Shown: positions 8,618-15,788 of the stretch, piece by piece
How the letters are laid out: the number at the start of each line of letters is the position of its first letter
How positions within the stretch are numbered: position 1 is the first letter of the stretch
DNA from: an uncultured Clostridium sp.
Lineage (GTDB): Bacteria > Bacillota > Clostridia > Lachnospirales > Lachnospiraceae
Assembly: GCA_900544905.1 (NCBI GenBank)
Contig: UQXF01000051.1
Coordinates: forward strand, 1-23,075
Direction: 5' to 3'
DNA: 23,075 nt
Notes under the pieces: model-generated
Told to the model about the DNA's origin: nothing
Seen by the model: the letters and a program-made list of their open reading frames with translations, nothing else
Databases searched by the model: none
Position numbers and translations under genes: made by a program

Positions 8618-8700
8618 AATATCCTCCTTCGCTCCTCCCTTTCGGAAGTCCATTTCATTTATGAATATTCAGGCGCCAGTTGTCCTGAAGATTACTTCTG

Positions 8701-9537
8701 TCAGTCAAAATCAATCTCTCCATCAAACACTACCGTGGCAGGACCGGTCATATATACCAGATTTTCTTCCCTGTCCCAGCGCACCAGTAAATCACCGCCC
8801 AACAGATGAAGCGTAATCTCATCCTCTGTCAGCCCATTTAAAATGCATGCCACTGTTGATGCACAGGCTCCGGTTCCACAGGCAAGCGTTTCACCGGTTC
8901 CCCGTTCCCAGACACGCATATTAACCGTATTCCGGTCTAAAACCTGGATAAATTCTGCATTCACCCTGTTAGGAAAAAGCTCGTGTCTCTCTAACACCGG
9001 GCCCACCTCTTCCAGAGGAAAATCCGCAGTATTTTCTACAAATACCACACAGTGGGGATTTCCCATGGACACACATGTCATCCTGTACTCTTTTCCAGCT
9101 GCCAAAACCGGCTCATTTACCAGAATGTCTTTTTCCGATTTTACCGGAATCTTAACCGGTTTAAGCTCCGGCTCTCCCATATTCACTGTGACGGTTTTTA
9201 CCTTACCATCCTCTATGTGTAAATCCAGATATTTAATACCCGCCAGCGTCTCCACCGAAATATTCGTCTTATCCGTCAATCCATAATCATAAACATATTT
9301 GGCAACACACCGGATACCATTTCCACACATTTCCGACCTTGAACCATCTGCATTGTACATATCCATACAAAAATCTGCCACCTTGGATGGTTTTATCAGA
9401 ATCAACCCGTCAGAGCCAATTCCAAAATGTCTGTCGCTAACCTTAATTGCTGCCTGGGAAGGATTCTTTACGTCCTCTTTGAAACAATTCACATATACAT
9501 AATCGTTTCCAAGGCCTTCCATCTTTGTAAATTTCAT
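8701..9537 (-). CDS. dapF: Diaminopimelate epimerase
   Basis: Cofactor-free epimerase of 278 residues that converts LL- to meso-diaminopimelate. Both catalytic cysteines are present in their usual contexts: Cys71 in EMCGNGIRC and Cys220 in LACGTGACAS. The N-terminal KMEGLGNDY is also typical. AGGGAGG lies upstream at a good distance. It starts 14 bases after the ANTAR regulator gene and is followed by dapL, so product and substrate flow run DapL to DapF although gene order is the reverse. Confidence 0.96.
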   Translation of the reverse strand: MKFTKMEGLGNDYVYVNCFKEDVKNPSQAAIKVSDRHFGIGSDGLILIKPSKVADFCMDMYNADGSRSEMCGNGIRCVAKYVYDYGLTDKTNISVETLAGIKYLDLHIEDGKVKTVTVNMGEPELKPVKIPVKSEKDILVNEPVLAAGKEYRMTCVSMGNPHCVVFVENTADFPLEEVGPVLERHELFPNRVNAEFIQVLDRNTVNMRVWERGTGETLACGTGACASTVACILNGLTEDEITLHLLGGDLLVRWDREENLVYMTGPATVVFDGEIDFD

Positions 9538-9551
9538 AAGTCCAGCCTCCC

Positions 9552-10094
9552 TTAAAAAATATCCAGAATCATGTGGGCAGTCTCCACAAGATTCGTCCCA
9601 TTATCCATACTCTTTTTCTGCAAATACCGATGGGCTTCTTCCTCGGAAAAATTCTTCTGCTTCATCAGCATCATTTTTGCATGAGAGATAATCTGCTTTT
9701 CTTCGTCTGTCCGAACAGCAGGCTTTGATTTCTTTTTCTTCATCTGATAGTACAATTTGTCATACATCAGCTGAACATTTTCCACTAAATCCGCCGCCTT
9801 AATTGGCATGGAAAGGCAAACGATATCACTGGAATTACACTCAGAATAGTACCGCTTCGATGCCACTAACAGCATATCAAATGTATCGGGCAGATATTCC
9901 AGCAGCTCGCTATACATCATATCCACAAATTTGTACCCACTGACAACAATTCCATAATCCAAATCATCTGTCATGTTAATAACCTGTGCCGCTGTTGTGC
10001 ATGCCGCCATTACCTCAATACCATTCCGCACCAGTAGATTCTTAATACTTTTGGCCTCCTCCAGCTTCGGAAATACTACGATTACGCTAATCAC
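9552..10094 (-). CDS. ANTAR-domain RNA-binding regulator with degenerate receiver domain
   Basis: A 180-residue protein. Residues 1-115 have the alternating beta/alpha pattern of a response-regulator receiver. Residues about 130-180 form an ANTAR domain (EEKQIISHAKMML, then a helix pair ending ETAHMIL), the three-helix RNA-binding module of AmiR/NasR-type antiterminators. The receiver looks inactive: the acidic pair after the first strand is Phe8-Pro9, and the phospho-acceptor position after the third strand reads VVSGY (Ser52) rather than Asp; the Lys near 99 (MPIKA) remains. It starts with GTG, supported by AAGGAGG six bases upstream. It sits 47 bases after glnA, and ANTAR regulators commonly control nitrogen genes through leader hairpins, so control of glnA or nitrogen genes is the best guess. 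Confidence 0.88.
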   Translation of the reverse strand: MISVIVVFPKLEEAKSIKNLLVRNGIEVMAACTTAAQVINMTDDLDYGIVVSGYKFVDMMYSELLEYLPDTFDMLLVASKRYYSECNSSDIVCLSMPIKAADLVENVQLMYDKLYYQMKKKKSKPAVRTDEEKQIISHAKMMLMKQKNFSEEEAHRYLQKKSMDNGTNLVETAHMILDIF

Positions 10095-10141
10095 GTTCTT
10101 CCTCCTTGCTATAACTGAAAGTCATTTTCCACCAAACGTAT

Positions 10142-11473
10142 TTAGATTTTGTACAAGTACTCATCAATTTCCCATGCCGTTACCTGCTCTCTAAAGCGGT
10201 TCCACTCATCTCTCTTTGCAGCAAGATATTTTGCATGAACATGCGGACCTAATACTTCCTTCATGAACTCGTCATCTTCAAAATAATGACATGCCTTGCT
10301 TAAGTTTGAAGGAATTGCCTCAATCCCCTGTTCCTCCAGCTCTTTTTTGGACATTTCATAGATATTGCCCTCAACGCTCGCAGGAATTTCCAGACCACGT
10401 TTAATGCCATCAAGACCTGCAGCCAGACAGGATGCAAAAAGCAGATACGGATTGGCAGCCGGGTCCGGGGAGCGGAGCTCTACCCGCATATTGGTTCCCC
10501 GTGTAGACGGAATCCGGATAAGCGGACTGCGGTTTCCCTCTGACCATGTAATATAAACCGGTGCCTCATAGCCTGGAAGCAGACGCTTATAAGAGTTGAC
10601 AAGAGGGTTTGCAATCAGTGTCATTCCCTTCATATGGTTCATAATTCCTGCAATGAACTGATATGCCTCTGTGCTGACACCGTTTGGAGCTGAATGGTCA
10701 TTAAAGATATTCACCCCATCCTTGGATAAGGACATATTAATGTGAAGACCTGAGCCGCAGACTCCATATACCGGCTTTGGCATAAAGCTTGCAAACAGAC
10801 CATGCCGTTTTGCAATAGTCTTGACTACCAGCTTAAAGGTCATCATATTGTCTGCCGCCTTCAGCGCATTTGTGTATTTAAAATCAATCTCATGCTGGGC
10901 AGGCGCTACCTCATGATGGGAAGCCTCAATCTCAAATCCCATCTCCTCGAGATTCAGGATAATATCCCGGCGCGCATTCTCTCCCAAATCAAGAGGAGAA
11001 ATGTCAAAATAACCGGCTTTTTCATGGCTGATAGTCGTCGGTCTGCCCTCATCATCTGTGTGGAACAGAAAAAATTCACACTCCGGACCCACATCAAAGC
11101 TGTAGCCCATATCTGCCGCTTCCTTTAACACCTTTTTCAAAATATAACGTGGGTCGCCCTCAAAGGGTGTTCCGTTGGGTCTGTACACATCGCAAATCAT
11201 TCTTGCCACTTTTCCGTGCTGCGGTCTCCATGGGAACACCTCAAATGTATTCAAATCCGGATACAGATACATGTCTGACTCATCAATTCTCACAAACCCC
11301 TCAATAGAAGAACCATCAAACATACATTTATTATCTAAAGCCTTTTCTAACTGGCTTGCCGTAATCGCTACATTTTTAAGAGTGCCAAACATATCCGTAA
11401 ACTGAAGACGGATAAATTCAATATCTTCTTCCTCTACAAGTCTCAAAATGTCCTGTTTTGTGTATTTACTCAT
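10142..11473 (-). CDS. glnA: Glutamine synthetase, type I alpha
   Basis: ATP-dependent synthesis of glutamine from glutamate and ammonia; a dodecameric cytoplasmic enzyme. The 443-residue length and lack of an adenylylation-loop insertion mark the GSI-alpha form of Firmicutes, which is controlled by feedback and partner proteins rather than adenylylation. Landmarks: FDGSSIEGF near 53-61, the metal-site GPECEFFLF, HHEVAPAQHEIDF, KPVYGVCGSGLHINMS, and NRSPLIRIPSTRGTNMRVELR. A longer frame reaches 11524, but AAAGGAGAG at 11481-11489 and the family start MSKYTK fix the ATG at 11473. A promoter lies about 60 bases upstream. ANTAR gene follows, probably co-transcribed. Confidence 0.97.
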   Translation of the reverse strand: MSKYTKQDILRLVEEEDIEFIRLQFTDMFGTLKNVAITASQLEKALDNKCMFDGSSIEGFVRIDESDMYLYPDLNTFEVFPWRPQHGKVARMICDVYRPNGTPFEGDPRYILKKVLKEAADMGYSFDVGPECEFFLFHTDDEGRPTTISHEKAGYFDISPLDLGENARRDIILNLEEMGFEIEASHHEVAPAQHEIDFKYTNALKAADNMMTFKLVVKTIAKRHGLFASFMPKPVYGVCGSGLHINMSLSKDGVNIFNDHSAPNGVSTEAYQFIAGIMNHMKGMTLIANPLVNSYKRLLPGYEAPVYITWSEGNRSPLIRIPSTRGTNMRVELRSPDPAANPYLLFASCLAAGLDGIKRGLEIPASVEGNIYEMSKKELEEQGIEAIPSNLSKACHYFEDDEFMKEVLGPHVHAKYLAAKRDEWNRFREQVTAWEIDEYLYKI

Positions 11474-11533
11474 ATTCGTTCTCTCCTTTATGATAATCTG
11501 ATTTATATATCTACAAGAAATCACATTGAGTTC

Positions 11534-11562
11534 ATGTTATCATAATTGTATTGTTTTTTCAA
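11534..11562 (-). promoter_or_regulatory. Predicted sigma-A promoter of glnA
   Basis: On the minus strand TTGAAA (11557-11562) and TAACAT (11534-11539) are 17 bases apart, with a TG extension before the -10. The leader would be about 55-60 bases. It contains a TGATTT/AAATCA inverted repeat around a 13-base loop, but I see no clear pair of ANTAR-type hexaloop hairpins. The wider interval 11474-11668 holds nothing else recognisable. Confidence 0.5.
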
Positions 11563-11668
11563 TGGATTTCCTGTAGTCATAACAAAAAAGAACAATCTGA
11601 TGTAAATTTATAATCCAGCAAAAGAATATTAATAGATATTGCCAATAAAGAAAGGATTTAATAAATAG

Positions 11669-11710
11669 AAAAAAGTGCCCCAACCCTTGTCACGTACAAG
11701 GATTGAGACA
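11669..11710 (-). terminator. Strong rho-independent terminator after tRNA-Thr
   Basis: On the minus strand TGTCTCAATCCTTGT pairs with ACAAGGGTTGGGGCA (15 pairs including three G-U pairs, loop ACGTG), then one C and six T. It begins 13 bases past the tRNA-Thr 3' end and isolates glnA from the upstream unit. Confidence 0.85.
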
Positions 11711-11723
11711 ATCTCATCTGAAC

Positions 11724-11796
<73 letters not shown>

Positions 11797-11839
11797 AAAT
11801 ATTTAATAACTACTTTTCAGGCATATTCCATTTATAATC

Positions 11840-11871
11840 CGGCTGCCACTGTAACAATCCAATGACAGCCG
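11840..11871 (-). terminator. Possible terminator hairpin of the rpsF-ssb-rpsR unit
   Basis: On the minus strand CGGCTGTCA pairs with TGGCAGCCG (9 bp, one T-G) around a 14-base loop, 16 bases after the rpsR stop. Only GATTATAAATGG follows instead of a U-tract, so it may terminate weakly or mark processing before tRNA-Thr. Confidence 0.4.
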
Positions 11872-11886
11872 TAAGCTTTACATATC

Positions 11887-12159
11887 TTAATCTACTACGT
11901 AAGGCATTAATGCGATGTGACGTGCCCGCTTAATTGCAACTGTTAAAGCTCTCTGATGCTTTGCACAGTTACCGGTAATTCTTCTAGGAAGAATCTTACC
12001 TCTCTCTGAAATGTATCTCTTTAATTTGTTCACATCTTTGTAATCAATTAAGTTATTCTCATCTGAACAGAATACACATACTTTTTTTCTTCTACGAATG
12101 TTTCTTCTCTTCATTGGAGCATCACTGCGCTCTGGCTTATCTGTTTTATTATATGCCAT
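11887..12159 (-). CDS. rpsR: 30S ribosomal protein S18
   Basis: A 90-residue S18 with the conserved core RGKILPRRITGNCAKHQR and the C-terminal RARHIALMPY. It is the zinc-binding form: CVFC (Cys28, Cys31) plus Cys65 and His68 keep all four ligands. S18 pairs with S6 on the small-subunit platform, and their genes flank ssb here in the usual order. AGGAGG precedes the start. It lies 17 bases after ssb. Confidence 0.97.
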   Translation of the reverse strand: MAYNKTDKPERSDAPMKRRNIRRRKKVCVFCSDENNLIDYKDVNKLKRYISERGKILPRRITGNCAKHQRALTVAIKRARHIALMPYVVD

Positions 12160-12176
12160 TTCTATTTCCTCCTATT

Positions 12177-12623
12177 TTACTGGAACGGGAGCTCATCTTC
12201 AATGCCTTCCGGTATACTCATAAATCCATCTCCACTCGCTGCACTAGGAGCCGGACGGTTATTGCCGCCAAAATCTGCACCACCATTACTCTGTGCTGCA
12301 TTCTTACTTTCTGCAAATTCCTGATTCTCTACGACAACCTCGGTTGTGTATACCTTGACACCATCTTTGTTTGTATAACTGCCGGTTTGAATTCTACCAT
12401 CAATACAAATCTTTGTACCCTGTTTCAAATACTTCTCTGCAAACTCAGCACCACGGCCAAATACTACACAGGAAATAAAGTCTGCACTCTGCTCACCATT
12501 TCTCTGAAATTTGCGGTCAACTGCTAATGTATATCTTGCAATGGCTAAATTACTGTCACCACTTTGAGAATATCTTATTTCAGGGTCTCTTGTTAAGCGT
12601 CCCATTAAAATTACTTTATTCAT
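12177..12623 (-). CDS. ssb: Single-stranded DNA-binding protein
   Basis: A 148-residue SSB. The OB-fold covers residues 1-105 (opening MNKVILMGRLTRDPE, later DFISCVVFGRGAEFAEKYLKQG). A Gly/Asn/Ser-rich linker (about 108-138) follows, then the acidic tip EDELPFQ that recruits replication and repair partners. Binds and protects ssDNA as a tetramer. Middle gene of rpsF-ssb-rpsR, 20 bases after rpsF, with AGGAGG before its ATG. The start and length are normal for Clostridia. Confidence 0.97.
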   Translation of the reverse strand: MNKVILMGRLTRDPEIRYSQSGDSNLAIARYTLAVDRKFQRNGEQSADFISCVVFGRGAEFAEKYLKQGTKICIDGRIQTGSYTNKDGVKVYTTEVVVENQEFAESKNAAQSNGGADFGGNNRPAPSAASGDGFMSIPEGIEDELPFQ

Positions 12624-12643
12624 ATTTGGATTCCTCCTATTCG

Positions 12644-12931
12644 TTACGCGTCCTGTCTAACGCATAGGTATCTGATGACTGGTTCCATAATACGAACTTG
12701 TGCTTCTACCTGTGCTGGAACATCAGATTCCGCATCGAATTGGATGAAGTAATAAAATCCTTCTTTCATCTTCTGAATCTCGTAAGCTAATCTCTTCTTA
12801 CCAGCATCCTCAACGTTAGTAACATTACCGCCAAACTTAGCAATTAACTCTTTTGCCTTCTCAACAGCATCTGTTCTAGCGTCGTCTTCGATTTTTGCAC
12901 TGACAACTAACGCTAATTCATACTTGTTCAT
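12644..12931 (-). CDS. rpsF: 30S ribosomal protein S6
   Basis: A 95-residue S6 with the family pattern MNKYELALVV, GKKRLAYEIQKMKEGFYYF and a C-terminal RIMEPVIRYL. It binds S18 and 16S rRNA in the 30S platform. AAGGAGG sits 8 bases before the ATG. Its own promoter is predicted at 13014-13042. The leader of about 75 bases contains a short GTGT-ATA-ACAC hairpin, but I cannot make out the CCG-bulge S6:S18-binding motif known from some rpsF leaders. Confidence 0.96.
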   Translation of the reverse strand: MNKYELALVVSAKIEDDARTDAVEKAKELIAKFGGNVTNVEDAGKKRLAYEIQKMKEGFYYFIQFDAESDVPAQVEAQVRIMEPVIRYLCVRQDA

Positions 12932-13013
12932 GTCTTATGCACCTCCTTATGGTCTCTGGCCCTCCTCATCACTAGGAGAACAAGGAAAATTGTGTTATAC
13001 ACCACAGAGATTG

Positions 13014-13042
13014 ATTGTACCATAACAAGTCCGACAAATCAA
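13014..13042 (-). promoter_or_regulatory. Predicted extended -10 promoter of rpsF-ssb-rpsR
   Basis: On the minus strand TTGATT (13037-13042) and TACAAT (13014-13019) are 17 bases apart, and the -10 is preceded by TGG, an extended -10. The -35 box overlaps the last codons of the DUF951 gene, so the ribosomal unit has its own start although it could also receive read-through. Confidence 0.65.
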
Positions 13043-13221
13043 GCGTTTTCTATAAAACCTTTAAAATTCTTTTCCACTAATTTCCTGCTTAACATAACCT
13101 GATGGGAGCACCCGGTACAGCGCAATCTGAAATCAGCTCCGGTTCGTATTATTTCCCATGCATTTGTTCCACACGGATGCTGCTTTTTTAATTTAATAAC
13201 CTGCCCTATTTCAAAATTCAT
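13039..13221 (-). CDS. DUF951-family small protein
   Basis: A 60-residue protein of the DUF951 family. Typical features are IGQVIKLKKQHPCGTNAWEI, followed by RTGADFRLRCTGC and a C-terminal KLVEKNFKG. The conserved Cys17 in HPCG and the CTGC pair (Cys35, Cys38) could hold a metal or nucleic acid, but no function is established to my knowledge. The family is often found next to rpsF in Firmicutes, as here. Its ATG overlaps the stop of the GGDEF/EAL gene (ATGA), so it is probably translationally coupled to it; GGAGG lies 10 bases upstream inside that gene. Confidence 0.9.
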   Translation of the reverse strand: MNFEIGQVIKLKKQHPCGTNAWEIIRTGADFRLRCTGCSHQVMLSRKLVEKNFKGFIENA

Positions 13222-15209
13222 ATCTCATTTTCCTCCATAGCAGAAGCTATCATTTGTTCAGTATCAGGAGCCTTCTCCACAGCTTCTGTTCTTACAAATT
13301 CCGCTCTCGCTTCCTCCTCTGTTAACGGTTCATTGAAATAATTTCCCTGCAGATAGTTCATAAACAGTCTGTCTGCAAGTTCTTTGCAATGTTCTGATTC
13401 AATCCCATTCCCTAAAATCATCTTACCGTTTTCCGCAAAAACTGTCACCATGGTACTAACCAGTAAATAAATGGTATCATTATTGTCCGCTTCTTTAATC
13501 ATATTTTTATTAATTTTAATTATCTCAAATGGAAGTTCCGTCAAACGGGATAAATCTAAGATGCCTGCACCAAATCCATCCAGATAAAACCGGAATCCAT
13601 GGGCTGCCATCTGCTCCATCCGCTGTCTTGCCAAATCATATTGTACACAAAATACTTCCTCCGGCAGCTCGATTGCGATATTTTCCGGTGACAAATCATA
13701 TTTTTGCAGAATATCCAAAATCCTTATTTCCACATCATCTGCCATAAGCTGTTGTCTGGAAAAATTGACAGAAATAATCGGAGCATACATTCCTTCCTTA
13801 ACAAAGGATTGAATATATTGACACACCTTATCAATCAATACATAACCCATTTCGGTTACATAGCCACTCTCTTCCGCAATCGGAAAAAATTCATTGGGTG
13901 AAATATCTCCTAAGACCTCATCCTTCAGACGAAACAAAGCTTCTCCCCGATTATATGTATTTTCTGCGACATCGAGAATCGGCTGATATTTCACATACAT
14001 TTTTCCATCCTCAATAATATCTTTCAATATAGAAGAAATGCGAATACGGCGCTGCATTTTTCCCTTGCAATCATCATTACAAATGATACACTGGCTCTTT
14101 CTGTCCTTTGTAACAAATGTATGTAAATAATCCAACAATTCCAAAATCTCTGCTGAACTGTCAGCCATATCCGGATATTGTACAACTGTAATACATACCA
14201 TCATCTTATGTGCCAGCGTTCCAGCCTGCCAGGTGTGTTCAAACCGCTCCAAAACCGGTTCACACCAGTTTGTAATTTCCTGCTCTGAAGCCTTATCCAG
14301 AATTACTCCAAAGGTGTCCTCGCCATATCGCACGATACCCTTCTTTGGCGAAACCTCCTCTAAATATTTTGCAACCGCTTTAATCAATTCACGCCCATTA
14401 TGGCAGCCATACTCATAATTGACCTGTTTAAAATCATTTAAGATAATTAATGCAACTGTCATTGCCTGATTTGTTCCAATCCGGTAATCAATCATCTTTT
14501 TAAAAGAATTCCCATTGGGAAGCCGGGTCAGACTATCCATCCGGGCTGTATAATTATAACTATATAAATATAACAAAAGCAAAATAACAGTATAACCAAA
14601 GCCAAGACTGGCAACAGATTTAAAACGATATTGCATGTAATAACTGATAAGCATTATAAATGGAATTACACAAAAAACATACTGCTTTTTCTCAGATAAT
14701 CTGCTGTGGTTTTTTACCAGTATGGCAAGGTATATTAGCAGAGAAAGTATCACTAATACATAGGGGAGCTTGTACCATGAATTGAAAACAATCTGCATAG
14801 TTCCTTCCACTCTGCTTACATCAAAAATCTCATGATTTGCCCAATTTGCCATTAGCAACAGTAAATTCAAAAAAGACGGCATTCCGATTATAATATATGT
14901 ATGCACCGGGATTATATTCCGGTTATACAACACCTCAATCAGATAATTATTTAAATAAAACCAAATCCATACCATTGTCCAGAAGCTCAAACAAACTATC
15001 AGCTCTGCCAGCCACATGAAAGTAAAAATATTATTTCGGACAATAAAACAGGAAAGCAGATTAACCGCTAACAGTACTGTGACAATCCGAACCATATAAA
15101 CATATAGTCTATCCTTCAAATCAAGCATATTATATCGGTTACTACAGGCAACCCACAAAATACTGCAGATAACCAGACCTGCACCCTCTAAATAAAAATT
15201 CAGCCTCAT
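13218..15209 (-). CDS. Membrane protein with degenerate GGDEF and EAL domains
   Basis: A 663-residue protein. About seven hydrophobic helices fill residues 8-218. A GGDEF domain (about 222-380) and an EAL domain (about 390-630) face the cytoplasm. The GGDEF signature is RYGEDTF (294-300) instead of RYGGDEF, and the metal Asp stretch reads ILNDF rather than DIDxF, so cyclase activity is unlikely. In EAL, Glu423 (EALFR), Asn482, Glu514, Lys565 and Gln621 remain. However DDFG is DGFG (544-547), KID is KIN (Asn567) and EGVE is NGIE (Asn601), so three catalytic positions are lost. I infer a c-di-GMP receptor or protein-interaction role rather than an enzyme. The ribosome binding site is only a G-rich run. 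A promoter is predicted upstream; DUF951 is coupled downstream. Confidence 0.9.
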   Translation of the reverse strand: MRLNFYLEGAGLVICSILWVACSNRYNMLDLKDRLYVYMVRIVTVLLAVNLLSCFIVRNNIFTFMWLAELIVCLSFWTMVWIWFYLNNYLIEVLYNRNIIPVHTYIIIGMPSFLNLLLLMANWANHEIFDVSRVEGTMQIVFNSWYKLPYVLVILSLLIYLAILVKNHSRLSEKKQYVFCVIPFIMLISYYMQYRFKSVASLGFGYTVILLLLYLYSYNYTARMDSLTRLPNGNSFKKMIDYRIGTNQAMTVALIILNDFKQVNYEYGCHNGRELIKAVAKYLEEVSPKKGIVRYGEDTFGVILDKASEQEITNWCEPVLERFEHTWQAGTLAHKMMVCITVVQYPDMADSSAEILELLDYLHTFVTKDRKSQCIICNDDCKGKMQRRIRISSILKDIIEDGKMYVKYQPILDVAENTYNRGEALFRLKDEVLGDISPNEFFPIAEESGYVTEMGYVLIDKVCQYIQSFVKEGMYAPIISVNFSRQQLMADDVEIRILDILQKYDLSPENIAIELPEEVFCVQYDLARQRMEQMAAHGFRFYLDGFGAGILDLSRLTELPFEIIKINKNMIKEADNNDTIYLLVSTMVTVFAENGKMILGNGIESEHCKELADRLFMNYLQGNYFNEPLTEEEARAEFVRTEAVEKAPDTEQMIASAMEENEI

Positions 15210-15248
15210 AACCAGCCCCCAAAATCAATTTTAATCTATTTGTGGTTT

Positions 15249-15277
15249 ATTCTAGCATAAATTATTTACAATATAAA
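15249..15277 (-). promoter_or_regulatory. Predicted promoter of the GGDEF/EAL gene
   Basis: On the minus strand TTTATA (15272-15277) and TAGAAT (15249-15254) are 17 bases apart, with an extended TGC before the -10. The start codon lies about 40 bases from the -10. The rest of the 15210-15480 interval shows no gene, only the tRNA terminator. Confidence 0.5.
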
Positions 15278-15334
15278 GCTTTTCCATATAAACGGAAAAT
15301 CTTATGAAACCTTGCATGAATTTTCTGTAAAATG

Positions 15335-15370
15335 AAAAAGGACCCTGCCAGCTTTCACAGGCAAGAATCC
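15335..15370 (-). terminator. Probable terminator of the tRNA-fMet/tRNA-Phe unit
   Basis: On the minus strand GGAT and TGCC pair with GGCA and GTCC as a two-part stem with a small internal loop, followed directly by TTTTT. It lies 110 bases after tRNA-Phe. Confidence 0.5.
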
Positions 15371-15480
15371 CTATCATATCCTTTTCACTCTCTGCAATTC
15401 ATATATTCATTAAACTCATCCAAATTGTTTCCAAAGACTTCTAACCATATGTACCTGTTCATTTCATTCCAAAATAAAAA

Positions 15481-15553
<73 letters not shown>

Positions 15554-15557
15554 AAAA

Positions 15558-15631
15558 TAGCGGGGACAGGATTTGAACCTATGACCTTCGGGTTATGAGC
15601 CCGACGAGCTTCCGGACTGCTCTATCCCGCG
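15558..15631 (-). tRNA. Initiator tRNA-fMet (anticodon CAT)
   Basis: A 74-base tRNA with initiator marks: an unpaired 1-72 position (C1 with U72) and three G-C pairs in the anticodon stem (CGGG-CTCATAA-CCCG). The T arm is ATAGG-TTCAAAT-CCTGT. The acceptor is slightly unusual: C1-U72 rather than C1-A72, and A7 faces C66. The discriminator is A and CCA is not encoded. First in a tandem with tRNA-Phe. Confidence 0.9.
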
Positions 15632-15659
15632 ACATCTGCTTTATAATCAACAAAATTAT

Positions 15660-15686
15660 ATTATACCTAATTTCTTAAAAAGTCAA
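15660..15686 (-). promoter_or_regulatory. Predicted promoter of the tRNA-fMet/tRNA-Phe unit
   Basis: On the minus strand TTGACT (15681-15686) is followed after 15 bases by TATAAT (15660-15665); a second overlapping TATAAT lies at 15655-15660. Both boxes are near consensus, as expected for stable RNA genes, though spacing is short. This is the last feature that clearly belongs to the left part of the window. Confidence 0.65.
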
Positions 15687-15753
15687 TACTTTTCTGATAA
15701 ATAGTATATATTCATATATTATGGCTTAATAAGCTAATTTATTCTAGCAAAAT

Positions 15754-15784
15754 AAAAGAAGCAACCGAGTAGGTTGCTTCTTTT
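15754..15784 (-). terminator. Strong terminator after the giant surface protein gene
   Basis: A perfect 13-bp stem (AAAAGAAGCAACC with GGTTGCTTCTTTT, 5-base loop) begins 4 bases after the stop codon of the 2222-residue protein and is followed on the minus strand by TATTTTG. The plus strand is also T-rich after it, so it may work both ways. Confidence 0.85.
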
Positions 15785-15788
15785 TGTT

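Noticed and set aside
15722..15738. GCTTAATAAGC small palindrome as a recombination or attachment site
   Set aside because: Only 11 bases, AT-rich, in an AT-rich spacer; such symmetry is expected by chance.
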